A stretch of DNA of 28,573 nt from positions 1-28,573 of the forward strand of contig USEY01000050.1 in NCBI GenBank assembly GCA_900553815.1, in the 5' to 3' direction. Position 1 is the stretch's first letter. The number at the start of each line of letters is the position of its first letter. The notes beneath the pieces are model-generated. The model worked only from the letters and a program-made list of their open reading frames with translations. It searched no databases and had not been told where the DNA came from. This document shows, in pieces, positions 9,155-17,754 of this stretch. The translations under genes were made by a program, and so were the position numbers. Source of the DNA: an uncultured Bacteroides sp. (lineage in GTDB: Bacteria > Bacteroidota > Bacteroidia > Bacteroidales > Bacteroidaceae).

Positions 9155-9207
9155 ACCCCAAAAAACAAAAACCGACTGAACGTCTCATTGCAACGTTCAG
9201 TCGGTTT
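9155..9207 (-). terminator. Strong terminator of the kinase-regulator operon
   Basis: A perfect 15-bp inverted repeat (9169-9183 with 9193-9207, 9-nt loop) is followed on the minus strand by TTTTTGTTTTTTGG. It lies 28 bp after the response-regulator stop codon and separates this operon from the WD40 operon on the same strand. The plus-strand side carries an A-run, so it acts mainly in the minus direction. Confidence 0.9.
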
Positions 9208-9235
9208 AAAAAAAGTCCAACTGGCTGTTATTTTT

Positions 9236-9997
9236 CTACAACAGTTTTAATGCTTCTTTTATCTTGCTATAATGCCGACGGCTGGCCACCAGGTCCAAAC
9301 TATTGAAAGGTGCATAGAGTACACAACGCAGCGTACTGTTTTCTACTGAAGAAAGATAATCAATATTGAGAATGCAGTCTGTATTGATACGAATAAACGA
9401 AGAGCTCAAACTCAATATATCGCGTGCTTTCGTACTAAGGCGAAGGCGATAATCCTCCATATTGGTCAACGTCATGTGCCAGCAACGCCCCTCATCGGAA
9501 TAATGGAAATAAAGAATTTCAGAACGCCGCAGCAACAGCAGGCTGCTCACCGTCTGCACAGCAAACTTACAATCGTTACTCAACAGCTGGCGCATAGCCT
9601 GTTCAAAATTGATAGGATTGCTGGCCTTTTCTCGTTTCACACGTTCTATTATCTGCCGCAATTCATCCTCCTGATAGGGTTTCAGCAAGTAATCAAACGC
9701 CGAAGCGCGCAGCGCATCAATCATGTATTTATCAAACGCAGTATAGAACACCACATGCATGTTATTATAAATATAAGGCCTCACCTCCTGCAACAGTTCG
9801 ATGCCATTGGTAGTAGACAGCTCAACATCGAGAAACAAAATATCGGGTTGATACTGGATGATGCTCTTCTTAGCCTTCAAAGGAGATGTTTGCGTATCTA
9901 AAAGCGTTATTTCAGGATAAGCAGCCAAGTCATCCGCCAGGTTGCGAATTGAGTTTGGCTCGTCGTCAACGATAATAGCAGTAATGTTTGTTGTCAT
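9236..9997 (-). CDS. LytTR-family response regulator
   Basis: 253 residues from the ATG at 9997; longer in-frame starts run into the kinase stop codon. Residues 1-120 form a CheY-like receiver with the acidic pocket D11-D12, phospho-acceptor D57 in ILFLDVEL, T86 in FYTAFD and K106 in YLLKPYQ. Residues about 155-250 form a LytTR DNA-binding domain (SEILYFHYSDEGRCWHM, SFIRINTDCILNIDYLSSVE), which contacts direct repeats in DNA. It starts 4 bp after the upstream kinase gene ends, so the two are co-transcribed and almost certainly a cognate pair. Direct repeats at 12171-12200, upstream of the kinase promoter, are a candidate target and would imply autoregulation. The end is followed by a strong terminator. 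Confidence 0.92.
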   Translation of the reverse strand: MTTNITAIIVDDEPNSIRNLADDLAAYPEITLLDTQTSPLKAKKSIIQYQPDILFLDVELSTTNGIELLQEVRPYIYNNMHVVFYTAFDKYMIDALRASAFDYLLKPYQEDELRQIIERVKREKASNPINFEQAMRQLLSNDCKFAVQTVSSLLLLRRSEILYFHYSDEGRCWHMTLTNMEDYRLRLSTKARDILSLSSSFIRINTDCILNIDYLSSVENSTLRCVLYAPFNSLDLVASRRHYSKIKEALKLL

Positions 9998-10001
9998 TCT
10001 A

Positions 10002-12041
10002 TTAAAGTTTGAATTGGTAGTTAAAAGGAACATAAAGACTGACCAAGGTACCTTGGCCTCCCTGTGCAGAAAGATTGCTAATGCTAAATTTCATTGGCTC
10101 TGTGTTTTTACCGTTAAGCAGTTCTACTGTGCGGAATAACATCTTCAATCCATTGCCCGTACCACGTTCCGAGTTGTCATTACGTCCGGGGTCATACCCG
10201 CAACCGTTATCACGTATGCCAATCAGTACCCCCTGCCCTGCAACAGTAATATGCACCAGCAGACAAGCATCGGCCGATGGCTCGCTGCCAAAGGCATACT
10301 TCAAAGCATTCTCCACCGGAATCTGTATACTCATAGAAGGAATCTGCGTCTGCATAGGTACAGCCGGGTCAATTTCCCACTCGGTACGGGGTACATTAGG
10401 ATTGGTTTCGCGACGCAGGGTTACGTAATTTTTCACCAGTTCCACTTCATCTGCCAACGTCACGGCAATTTGATCGGACGCCGACAAATTACCGCGAAGC
10501 ACTTGAATAAAAAGCTTCAGCAAATGTGAAAGATCGGGGTACTGTTTAAAAACGGGCATCACTGTATTGAGCACATTAAACACATAATGCGGCGAAATTC
10601 GGTTCTTCACGTTTTCCATACGTAGTCGTGCTACCAATGCCAACTGTCGTCCGTATTCACGTTCATTCTTACGCCTAATGTGCACAATAGCCAAAGCCGC
10701 ACCTAAAATAAAGATGACCAGCAATGACAAGACCAATACCAATGTATTGTGTTGAGCTGACAACTGAGCACGGCCATTGGCAATCATGACATCACGCTTC
10801 AACAATGTAGTATCCTGCCGATAACGATAATCAATTTCTGCAATATTATTGGCATGACGCAAATTACGCATGGAATCGTCATATTGTTCCACCGCCATCC
10901 TATAATGGTATGCCCGGGTAAAATCTCCCTTACGTGCGTAATACTCCATAAAACGCTTGTTGTGCAAGTACATGTAGAGAGGGCCTATTTTCAGCGGGTC
11001 GTAGGGCTTGGACAAATAGTAGTTCACGCGATCAAGCTTGTTTTCGTTCAAAGCCAGAGCAGCCCGCAGACTGTTGAGATAAAACATTACTTCCTCTCCT
11101 GTTGTCGGGTCGTTTTCAAAGTATGTATAAGCCTTGTCCAGATAGTAATGTGCTGAATCATCACGTCCCATCAGCGTAAAGACTTCGCCTATATTAGCCT
11201 CAATAAGTGCATCGAACGATGGCTGATTGAAACGTCGGCATACGGCATAAGCCTGCTTGAAACTGGCCAAAGCCTCCGGATACTTCTCTTCAAAGTAATA
11301 ACAGTTCCCACGCGAATTAAAGAATATATAGTTCTCATAATCGAGCCTCTGTTCCGGATTTCGTTCTGCCATGTCAAAATAATGATGAGCCTGAGGGAAA
11401 TTGTGTAGGTCGGCATAAACCTGCGCCAATCCTGTATAGATACTGAACCTGATGCGCTCCGACCCCAACGAATCAACCAGCCATAAAGCACGCCTGTAAT
11501 AACGTGAAGCACTGGCCAACTCTCCCTTTTGCCTATATTGATCGGCCAGGTTGATGCACACATTTTCCAGTTCCGAACGATCGTCGGATAACATCAGTGC
11601 ATCATAAGCACGGTGCAGACAAGCGATGGCCGAGTCGCGTTGTGACAAAGCCTGAAGCATGGCAAAACGATGATTCCAACACTGAGCCTCCAAAGCTTTA
11701 TTATGGACATGCGCGCGACAGTAGCTTTCCACACGGGTATTCATCCGTAAAGCACTATCTACATAACCTTGCAGGAAAAGACAATATCCCGAAAAAAGTT
11801 CCAGCTTATAATAGGCCACACTATCGGTTACCCCCTTCTGAGCAGCTCTGAAACGTTGTTCCATATCAGCCGGATAAGTATAAATAGAATCGTAGCGGCT
11901 AATGAGAAGCGAATCGACAGCATCACGTTGCCTTTCATACACCTTTTTCTGACGAGGCGCGCACGACAGCAGCACACACAACAGCAAACATCCCCATACA
12001 GCCAGCCGACGGGCACAGCAAGGTCTTATAAATCTTATCAT
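10002..12041 (-). CDS. LytS-type sensor histidine kinase with periplasmic TPR repeats
   Basis: 679 residues from the ATG at 12041 (a TTG two codons upstream is less likely). The N-terminus has a hydrophobic core and a lipobox-like LLSC with Cys27, so it may be a lipidated rather than simply membrane-spanning start. Residues about 45-400 are TPR repeats on the periplasmic side. One transmembrane helix follows (TLVLVLSLLVIFILGAALAI, about 420-440), then a short coiled coil and a His_kinase (PF06580) core: NRISPHYVFNVLN with phospho-acceptor H485, an N-box IPVENALKYAFG, and an ATP-lid glycine motif IGIRDNGCGYD. TPR sensors of this type are common in Bacteroidota; the ligand is unknown. First gene of the pair with the LytTR regulator; its promoter is at about 12107. 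Confidence 0.9.
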   Translation of the reverse strand: MIRFIRPCCARRLAVWGCLLLCVLLSCAPRQKKVYERQRDAVDSLLISRYDSIYTYPADMEQRFRAAQKGVTDSVAYYKLELFSGYCLFLQGYVDSALRMNTRVESYCRAHVHNKALEAQCWNHRFAMLQALSQRDSAIACLHRAYDALMLSDDRSELENVCINLADQYRQKGELASASRYYRRALWLVDSLGSERIRFSIYTGLAQVYADLHNFPQAHHYFDMAERNPEQRLDYENYIFFNSRGNCYYFEEKYPEALASFKQAYAVCRRFNQPSFDALIEANIGEVFTLMGRDDSAHYYLDKAYTYFENDPTTGEEVMFYLNSLRAALALNENKLDRVNYYLSKPYDPLKIGPLYMYLHNKRFMEYYARKGDFTRAYHYRMAVEQYDDSMRNLRHANNIAEIDYRYRQDTTLLKRDVMIANGRAQLSAQHNTLVLVLSLLVIFILGAALAIVHIRRKNEREYGRQLALVARLRMENVKNRISPHYVFNVLNTVMPVFKQYPDLSHLLKLFIQVLRGNLSASDQIAVTLADEVELVKNYVTLRRETNPNVPRTEWEIDPAVPMQTQIPSMSIQIPVENALKYAFGSEPSADACLLVHITVAGQGVLIGIRDNGCGYDPGRNDNSERGTGNGLKMLFRTVELLNGKNTEPMKFSISNLSAQGGQGTLVSLYVPFNYQFKL

Positions 12042-12106
12042 ATTCAATTTATTTCACATCAAACTTACTCTCCAAATTAGCTCTCATCAAAGGGAGTTTC
12101 AATTTG

Positions 12107-12114
12107 CAAATATA
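12107..12114 (-). promoter_or_regulatory. -7 box of the kinase-regulator operon
   Basis: TATATTTG on the minus strand fully matches TAnnTTTG, 65 bp upstream of the kinase ATG. The expected -33 position (about 12134-12138) has only a T-rich sequence, so activation by a bound regulator at the repeats further upstream would make sense. Confidence 0.6.
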
Positions 12115-12170
12115 ATTTTTTTAGGATTTTTAAAAATAGCGCTACGCTTTCAGAATTGCTTTTTAATGTC

Positions 12171-12200
12171 TATCCGGTCGAAAAACAAGTATATCCGGTC
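12171..12200. promoter_or_regulatory. Candidate LytTR operator: paired TATCCGGTC direct repeats
   Basis: TATCCGGTC occurs at 12171-12179 and again at 12192-12200. The 12-bp spacer gives a 21-bp period, two helical turns, the geometry known for LytTR regulators such as AgrA. It sits about 57-86 bp upstream of the kinase -7 box and shares its intergenic region with the SPFH operon. A degenerate third copy (CAAACGGTC) lies at 12231-12239. Confidence 0.55.
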
Positions 12201-12536
12201 ATTAATCAGTCCTGGGCATCTCTTAACAAACAAACGGTCATCAAACTTATAGTGAATCAATAAGGTCTATGATGTCTGTTTAATGATGTCCAGACTGCAT
12301 TCAAACTCCCTGTTGACAGCTGTTCCCCCCCCTCACCTTATGACAATCCACAGCCAGCTCGACAAGAGTCCACTACCAAGACTATCGGAGTTAACTACTT
12401 TGCTGATAGAACAAAATTGATATCAACTGAGTATTTCACCTTTACCTTATCCCGGAAAACAGGGATAGAGTGAACAGAGTGAAGTTAATTTAAATTAAAA
12501 GTCTGCTTATCAAAGTCATAACCGACAAAATAATGA

Positions 12537-12544
12537 TATTTTTG
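12537..12544 (+). promoter_or_regulatory. Possible -7 box of the SPFH operon
   Basis: TATTTTTG matches TAnnTTTG and would start transcription near 12551, leaving a leader of about 90 nt. No TTTG is found at the -33 position, so this is weak evidence on its own. Confidence 0.3.
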
Positions 12545-12564
12545 TTAGGTAGAAAAAATCGGAA

Positions 12565-12585
12565 ACGCATCATTACCCGATGCGT
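12565..12585 (+). promoter_or_regulatory. Perfect 7-bp hairpin in the SPFH leader
   Basis: ACGCATC and GATGCGT pair perfectly around a 7-nt loop, 57 bp before the SPFH start. There is no following T-run, so it is not a terminator. It could stabilise the leader RNA or be an operator palindrome. Confidence 0.35.
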
Positions 12586-12642
12586 CTGCCTATACAGCCT
12601 TGGTCTGCTAACTTTTTGAACAACTATATAAACACACTCATT

Positions 12643-13875
12643 ATGGCTATCATAGATGCTCCCGTATGGCGCCAAAACGGCCAAAAAATATTTGCCTATA
12701 AATATCCCAACATCAACCTGTCGTCCAAAACACAACTGAACGTAGGCATGTCGCAAGAGGCTCTGCTCTTTATCAACGGCGAATTGAAACAAAAATACAG
12801 TACCGGCAAACACACGCTGGATACTGCCAACATCCCCATCTTTCGTAAACTCTTCGGTCTGCCCTTTGGCGGGCAAAATCCATTTTTGGCCGAAGTGTGG
12901 TACATCAACAAAGCCGACCTGCTGAACATCAGTACACAGACAGACATGTTCACCGTGGCCGACCCACGATATCCTAACGGACTGCCATTGGTAGCCGATG
13001 TGACTTATGGTTTGAAAGTAGCCGAAAGCGAACCTTTTCTATTGAAACTGGTCAACGAAGAGTCGCCCCTCTACGACACGTCCATTGAAGAACGCTTCAA
13101 CGGACGCTTCATACGTGAAGTGACCACCCGCATAGCCACCCTGGCCGACCAGAACGGCTACGACCTGCCTTCACTGAACGCCCGCCGCTCGCGTATCTCG
13201 GAAGAACTGGCTGCACTGCTTTCTCCTTTTATTGAAAGTTACGGACTGACTTTCACCGATTTCAACCTGCGTAGCCTCAGCATTGACACCAGCGACGAGG
13301 CACGCCAGATAACCAGCGGATTTGGCTACGACCCACAAACCTACCAACAAGCTCGCATGCTCGACATACAAGAAAAAGCCATGAATAACATTTCAAACGG
13401 CGACGGCGGACTGTTGGGCGCCATGCTGGCCATGAGCATGATGAATAATTCGGCACCGGCTGCCCCCGACCCAGCTACTATCCAACCGCGCCAACCGGCT
13501 GCCAACCGAGCCGAGACTGCTCCGCGCAAGGAAGAGAACAAGCCCGAAACACACTATGTCTACTGCTCCAACTGCGGAAAGAAATACACATCCGACGTCA
13601 GGTTCTGCCCCTACTGTGGAGACGAATACTGGCCCTGTCCCAAGTGTGGCGCCGACAACGACCGCAAGAACAAGCGCTGCGTCAGCTGCGGCACCGTGCT
13701 TATACCCGAGCAGCAGGTGAAATGCCCCAACTGCAGCACGCTTTGCCCCGACGATGCCCAGTTCTGCCCGCAATGCGGACATCCGCTGAAGCAGGCCGAC
13801 ACCTGCCGCCAATGCGGAGCACCGCTCAACGGTGCACGTTTCTGCCCACAGTGTGGCACACAAAATAAGTTCTGA
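12643..13875 (+). CDS. SPFH-domain protein with C-terminal zinc ribbons (YdjI/COG4260 type)
   Basis: 410 residues. The ATG at 12643 is chosen over an in-frame ATG at 12580 because MAIIDAPVWR is the usual start of this family. Residues about 25-240 form an SPFH/band-7-like domain without an N-terminal membrane helix (VGMSQEALLFINGE, IREVTTRIATLA, LLSPFIESYGLTFTDFNLRSL). A short Met/Gly/Ala-rich stretch and a Pro-rich linker (about 245-305) lead to eight CxxC knuckles (CSNC, CPYC, CPKC, CVSC, CPNC, CPQC, CRQC, CPQC), enough for four zinc ribbons. In Bacillus subtilis the related YdjI works with PspA, YdjG and YdjH in membrane stress. Here it heads a six-gene run and is followed by membrane proteins that could anchor it. 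No pspA gene is present in the window. Confidence 0.88.
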   Translation: MAIIDAPVWRQNGQKIFAYKYPNINLSSKTQLNVGMSQEALLFINGELKQKYSTGKHTLDTANIPIFRKLFGLPFGGQNPFLAEVWYINKADLLNISTQTDMFTVADPRYPNGLPLVADVTYGLKVAESEPFLLKLVNEESPLYDTSIEERFNGRFIREVTTRIATLADQNGYDLPSLNARRSRISEELAALLSPFIESYGLTFTDFNLRSLSIDTSDEARQITSGFGYDPQTYQQARMLDIQEKAMNNISNGDGGLLGAMLAMSMMNNSAPAAPDPATIQPRQPAANRAETAPRKEENKPETHYVYCSNCGKKYTSDVRFCPYCGDEYWPCPKCGADNDRKNKRCVSCGTVLIPEQQVKCPNCSTLCPDDAQFCPQCGHPLKQADTCRQCGAPLNGARFCPQCGTQNKF

Positions 13876-13883
13876 CCCTTTGT

Positions 13884-13911
13884 CCTCTCCTGCATCACTA
13901 TGCTGGAGAGG
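13884..13911 (+). promoter_or_regulatory. Hairpin between the SPFH gene and the next gene
   Basis: CCTCTCC pairs with GGAGAGG, and inside it GCAT with ATGC, around a 4-nt loop. It starts 9 bp after the SPFH stop codon and is followed by a C/T-rich but not T-only stretch. It may be a weak terminator or an mRNA-end stabiliser that sets SPFH levels apart from the downstream genes. Confidence 0.45.
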
Positions 13912-13968
13912 CATTCTCTTTCCATTTCCTATTTCATTGCCATAACCATCTAAATACACCAACACACC

Positions 13969-14664
13969 ATGTACAACTTATTCAGATATATATTAATCAT
14001 TCTCGGTGAATGTCTGCTAATTGCAGTACTCTACGTGCTGTTTTTCCAGACAAGCCCTGAATTGTTTGCGCTCAACACTGCGGCATTAACGTGTGCCTAC
14101 CTGGCCAACATATTTGGCTACCCGTCTTTCACTCGCCATTCCGACACCGAGGAGAGCGAGAGTGCAGGATATGGCATCTCCTGGTTGGGCATTTGGCTCT
14201 ATACGGCTGTGGTCATCATATCGGTTGCCGCGTTTTACTGGCTCAACGTACCACTCATCTGGCAGATATTGGCTCAGTGTCTTTGGCTGCTGCTACTGCT
14301 CACCTCTATCTACTTTGGCGGTATGGCATCGCGCCATGCCGGGCACTTGGAGCATCAGCACCGAGCCGAAACCTCTCACATAGCACTGCTGAAAGACCGT
14401 GCACACATGCTGCAAGCCTCACTTCCTGCCAACATGGACGATGCAACACGCAAGTCGCTGACCGAAGTGGTCGAACGTACCGGCTATCTCACTGCCAGCC
14501 GCTCACTCTTGGCCGCTACGTTGGAACAGGAAATCCTTGATTTGCTTACCAATATGGAACGCCTGCTGGAACAACCCGGTAGCCCCGACGTAAACAGGCA
14601 ACTTACAGAACTGGCCCAACGCTGCACGCTAGTCTTGAAAAAACGTATGGCCCTACCTTACTGA
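13969..14664 (+). CDS. Four-helix membrane protein of unknown function
   Basis: 231 residues. Four hydrophobic segments at about 5-26, 33-50, 70-92 and 96-118 are predicted membrane helices, with an acidic loop (DTEESES) between the second and third. Residues about 120-231 are a soluble, charged helical tail, probably cytoplasmic, with no recognised motif. The layout (membrane bundle plus helical tail) resembles XpaC-like proteins in outline, but the YYLP-type signature is missing, so I do not assign that family. It lies 93 bp after the SPFH gene and 73 bp before the next, all on one strand, so it may be a membrane anchor for the SPFH protein. Confidence 0.75.
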   Translation: MYNLFRYILIILGECLLIAVLYVLFFQTSPELFALNTAALTCAYLANIFGYPSFTRHSDTEESESAGYGISWLGIWLYTAVVIISVAAFYWLNVPLIWQILAQCLWLLLLLTSIYFGGMASRHAGHLEHQHRAETSHIALLKDRAHMLQASLPANMDDATRKSLTEVVERTGYLTASRSLLAATLEQEILDLLTNMERLLEQPGSPDVNRQLTELAQRCTLVLKKRMALPY

Positions 14665-14737
14665 CAGTCAGACATACAGCCCAAAGGCTACATTTCCATA
14701 CCTTATTAAATATTATTCACTTTAAATACTAACAGCT

Positions 14738-16690
14738 ATGACAGGGAAAGTATTCGCGGACTCGCACGACATTTACCAAGACCAGGCAAAGATTGCGTTT
14801 GACTACTACCGGGCTGCAGCCGAGAAGATAGTGACGGAAGAAATTGCCATCGAGAAGAAAATCGCTGAGAAGAACACGCTGAAAGCTACAGGCAACGTCC
14901 TGCTGCAGAAAAAAGCACTTAACGTGAAGATTGCCATCGGACTGCTGGCCGTAACGGCTATAGCAGCCGTAGCAGGCATTGTGACGGCCGGCATGTATGT
15001 ACTTGCCGTACTACCGGTGCTGGCTATCATCTTTCTGATTATGAAGAACTCTGAGAAGAAAAAAGCAGAACAAGCCGTCAGAGACGTAGACAAAGACATA
15101 GCCGACCTGCAACAAAAGCACAAGGACATCTTCCGCGACTACCGGATAGAAAAGTTGGGTATTGTCTACGTGCCACTGGCCGGACGCCTGCCCTACGAGA
15201 ACCGCAGTTTCCTGATAGACTATACCGGAACAGAACCGCTCACCGAGTTTGAGTTGCAAAAAGTGAACGATGAAGAACGTCTGAACAGCACCGTGGAAGA
15301 GCTGGGCAAACTGGTATCTGAAGCCCCCATCGTGGAGACGGCCGACGACGTCACCGAAGTAGACTCCGACAACTACTCACGCTCCATCCAGAAGGTGAAA
15401 TACTACGACTACTTCACTTCCATGGACCGTCACATCCGTATATTAGGACAGACATTACAAAACATCAGCACCATCGCCGTAAAGCTGCCGGTCATCAAGC
15501 CCCAGTCGGCCTACACCGATATGCTCGCCACTTACGCCACTACCGACACGGCCGACAAACCCGTAGTGGAACTTTTCAGCACACACGCTTTCGACAAGGA
15601 GATAGACTGCTTCAACGAACTGAGTAATACCCGTCTGGCACTGGCCGAGAACAGTCTGGAGTTTGAACACATCCTGCGCGAGCTCATCCGCAAGACGGCA
15701 GCCTCCGTGCAAGTCATCAGCAAGCTCAAGGTAGCCTCGGCCAACAAACTGGTGGAAGACTCCAACAAGCTGCTGTTCAAGATGCTGAAAGCCTCATACA
15801 ACCATTACTCGCCCGAGCTCGAAGCCGACGAGATTGCCAAGATGCGAACCGAAGACTTCAACTACAGCGAAGCGGTAGAACGCTACACACCTTTCCAGCT
15901 CAAACCCAGCTCACGCGTACGCTATAACATCACGTCCGACATTTGGGTAGCCGAGGACGGCAGCAAGACTACAACTCCCTTCTGCATCAGCCAGATTCAA
16001 GAAGAAATCGTAGCCCCCATCGTACAGAACCTGCTGGCCGAGAGCCGCATGGAGCGCCTGCGTATCTACAACAACATTAAGGACCAGAAGATAAACTACC
16101 TGAACCAGTGGCATCAGGACACCGAGAACTTCTACGGCCGCAACCGCACTACCAGCGACGATCTGAAGAACCTGATGCGTGCCAACCTGACCAAGTTCCT
16201 GGCCGCACAAACCACACTCAATTCATTAGAAAGCATGAAATCGGGCATGCTGAAGAAACGCAAGAAAGAAGATGAGCAACTGGAAACCGACAAGGGAAGC
16301 AGCGCACAGATGCTGGCTGCCTACGAAATGCAGACCAAGGAATTTGAGAAAGCACAGGAAGACTTTGAAAACTACATGACCCGCCTGAAGGACGACATCG
16401 ACGAACGGGCCGAAGACTTTGCCTACATTGAATACTACGACGGTTCGCTGCGCGACCGCGTCGCCAAGGACACCATATCGGCCGCCGACAACGCCGAAGC
16501 CCTCGATGCCCGCCGCAAGCCGCTACTGGCAGTCAACCCTCTCTTTGCACAAGTATCGGAAATGCCGCCCACGCCCGACGTGGAAGCCGTGACCAACGAA
16601 CACATGTCCATCGACCTGAATGTCATAGCCGAAGCCTCGCTGGCTGAGCTCGACCAACAAGAAGAACAGTTGCGGCAAGCCGGCAGCTGA
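14738..16690 (+). CDS. Large coiled-coil protein with a membrane hairpin, family not recognised
   Basis: 650 residues. An N-terminal charged helix (about 15-62, rich in EK) leads into two closely spaced hydrophobic helices at about 64-84 and 86-103, then KNSEKKKAEQ and another coiled coil to about 135. This predicts a membrane hairpin with both ends in the cytoplasm. Residues about 140-400 are mixed, with IEKLGIVYVPLAGRLPYENR and many acidic stretches. Residues about 430-560 are a long charged coiled coil. There is no signal peptide, Walker motif or catalytic motif. Codons are strongly biased to CTG, GCC, AAC and GAC, more than in the left part of the window, suggesting high expression. By position it could be the structural anchor of the operon. 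Confidence 0.78.
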   Translation: MTGKVFADSHDIYQDQAKIAFDYYRAAAEKIVTEEIAIEKKIAEKNTLKATGNVLLQKKALNVKIAIGLLAVTAIAAVAGIVTAGMYVLAVLPVLAIIFLIMKNSEKKKAEQAVRDVDKDIADLQQKHKDIFRDYRIEKLGIVYVPLAGRLPYENRSFLIDYTGTEPLTEFELQKVNDEERLNSTVEELGKLVSEAPIVETADDVTEVDSDNYSRSIQKVKYYDYFTSMDRHIRILGQTLQNISTIAVKLPVIKPQSAYTDMLATYATTDTADKPVVELFSTHAFDKEIDCFNELSNTRLALAENSLEFEHILRELIRKTAASVQVISKLKVASANKLVEDSNKLLFKMLKASYNHYSPELEADEIAKMRTEDFNYSEAVERYTPFQLKPSSRVRYNITSDIWVAEDGSKTTTPFCISQIQEEIVAPIVQNLLAESRMERLRIYNNIKDQKINYLNQWHQDTENFYGRNRTTSDDLKNLMRANLTKFLAAQTTLNSLESMKSGMLKKRKKEDEQLETDKGSSAQMLAAYEMQTKEFEKAQEDFENYMTRLKDDIDERAEDFAYIEYYDGSLRDRVAKDTISAADNAEALDARRKPLLAVNPLFAQVSEMPPTPDVEAVTNEHMSIDLNVIAEASLAELDQQEEQLRQAGS

Positions 16691-16836
16691 CAGGCGACCT
16701 CCTCCGACGGAGCTTACCCCTGTAACAGGGACAACGAGAAATTAAATCATTCAGCGGCTGACACCTGTTAGTGCTACCAAACAAGACCTACAGAAGATAC
16801 AGTCCGCCCAACAACAGAAAACAAGACTAAGAAGTT
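16691..16836 (+). other. Intergenic spacer with two small palindromes inside the SPFH operon
   Basis: The 146-bp gap is the largest inside this gene run. It holds CTCCGACGGAG (16702-16712) and CCCTGTAACAGGG (16718-16730) in close succession and no T-run. Either an internal promoter or RNA processing could act here; no TAnnTTTG box is evident. Confidence 0.35.
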
Positions 16837-17751
16837 ATGGCAAATTTTGGTGTAAGTGTAGATACAACCCCCATGGCCTCGAAGATGAACAGCATTTCCG
16901 AGAATGTCAACCTGACAACCGGTGCAGTAGTCGTCATGAAAGAATCGCTGCTGAAAGCCGAAGCCGAGGCCACCGACTACCTGTGCAAGAACATCAATGG
17001 CGGCTTCCTGGACCTCATCGTATCGCAGATAGCCCAGAAGAGCGCACTGTCGCAAAGCGAAACCAAGGCCTACGCCATGGAACTGGCTCAGCAGGTCAAA
17101 GAACTGGCCACCCTGCAAGTGCGCATGAGCAAGGACTACGCCATGATAACCAAGCGTAATATCTCCCTCTTCAATAACCTGAACAAGGAACTGGAGAACC
17201 GTATCATCGCCCTCGACAAGGACATCATTGACTTTGTAAAGAAAGACATCAAGAAGATTGACTCGCGCATCATGGAGCACATTGCCGCCGTGCCGGTCAA
17301 CCAGTCCGAATCGCTCTCCGTCAGCCAGGCCATCGTGGCTGCCCATATCAAGGCAGAGGCCGACCGGCTGATAGAAGCCATGTACCGCTATCTGAAGAAA
17401 GACAAGGAGCAGAAAATATCCACCCGCCGCATCATGCACCCCCTGCCGGCAGACTGCCGACAGGAGACCTGCGTGCCCGTAGCCTGCTGTACCACCGCCA
17501 GTGGCAATACACAGACATCCAATGTCTACGTTGCCCAGTCACTGCCCGAACGGGTAGCATCGCACATCTACAATGCGGTAAAGGCTCAGTTCAACAACCT
17601 GCCCTGGACCAATGGTGGAGCGCAAGAACGCAACGACATAAAAGCAGAAGTGAACAACCTGATAGAACAGAACCATCTGTCCGAACGAGTGGCCGCCACC
17701 ATGCGGAAGCTAATGGAAAAGAACAACTGGAAAACGACCGAAAAAGAATAG
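16837..17751 (+). CDS. Helical cytoplasmic protein, paralogue of the next gene
   Basis: 304 residues, no signal peptide or membrane segment. It is mostly helical and charged. Residues 54-128 match residues 91-165 of the next protein at a constant offset of 37: NGGFLDLIVSQI, then MSKDYAMITKRNISLF and ELENRIIALDK, against DDGFFQVVNSNI, MEDDYNLIKSRYIKTF and ELRNRIYALDK. A second shared patch near 212-232 (CVPVACCTTASGN, then VYVAQ) holds a Cys cluster, C207, C212, C217 and C218, absent from the partner at those positions. No known family recognised. It ends 3 bp before the next gene, so the two are translationally coupled and probably form a hetero-oligomer. Confidence 0.75.
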   Translation: MANFGVSVDTTPMASKMNSISENVNLTTGAVVVMKESLLKAEAEATDYLCKNINGGFLDLIVSQIAQKSALSQSETKAYAMELAQQVKELATLQVRMSKDYAMITKRNISLFNNLNKELENRIIALDKDIIDFVKKDIKKIDSRIMEHIAAVPVNQSESLSVSQAIVAAHIKAEADRLIEAMYRYLKKDKEQKISTRRIMHPLPADCRQETCVPVACCTTASGNTQTSNVYVAQSLPERVASHIYNAVKAQFNNLPWTNGGAQERNDIKAEVNNLIEQNHLSERVAATMRKLMEKNNWKTTEKE

Positions 17752-17754
17752 ACT

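Larger units (their letters stand above)
12042..12642. other. Divergent intergenic region between the kinase and SPFH operons
   Basis: A 601-bp gene-free stretch. It holds the kinase promoter, a 9-bp direct repeat pair, an 8-C run at about 12327-12334, a small hairpin with arms TATCCC/GGGATA (12448-12467), a possible SPFH promoter box and a 7-bp hairpin in the SPFH leader. No open frame in it has a credible start or composition. Its size is unusually large for this window and suits two-way regulation. Confidence 0.7.

Noticed and set aside
13969..14664. XpaC-like identity for the four-helix membrane protein
   Set aside because: Only the general layout agrees; the family signature near the C-terminus is not present.
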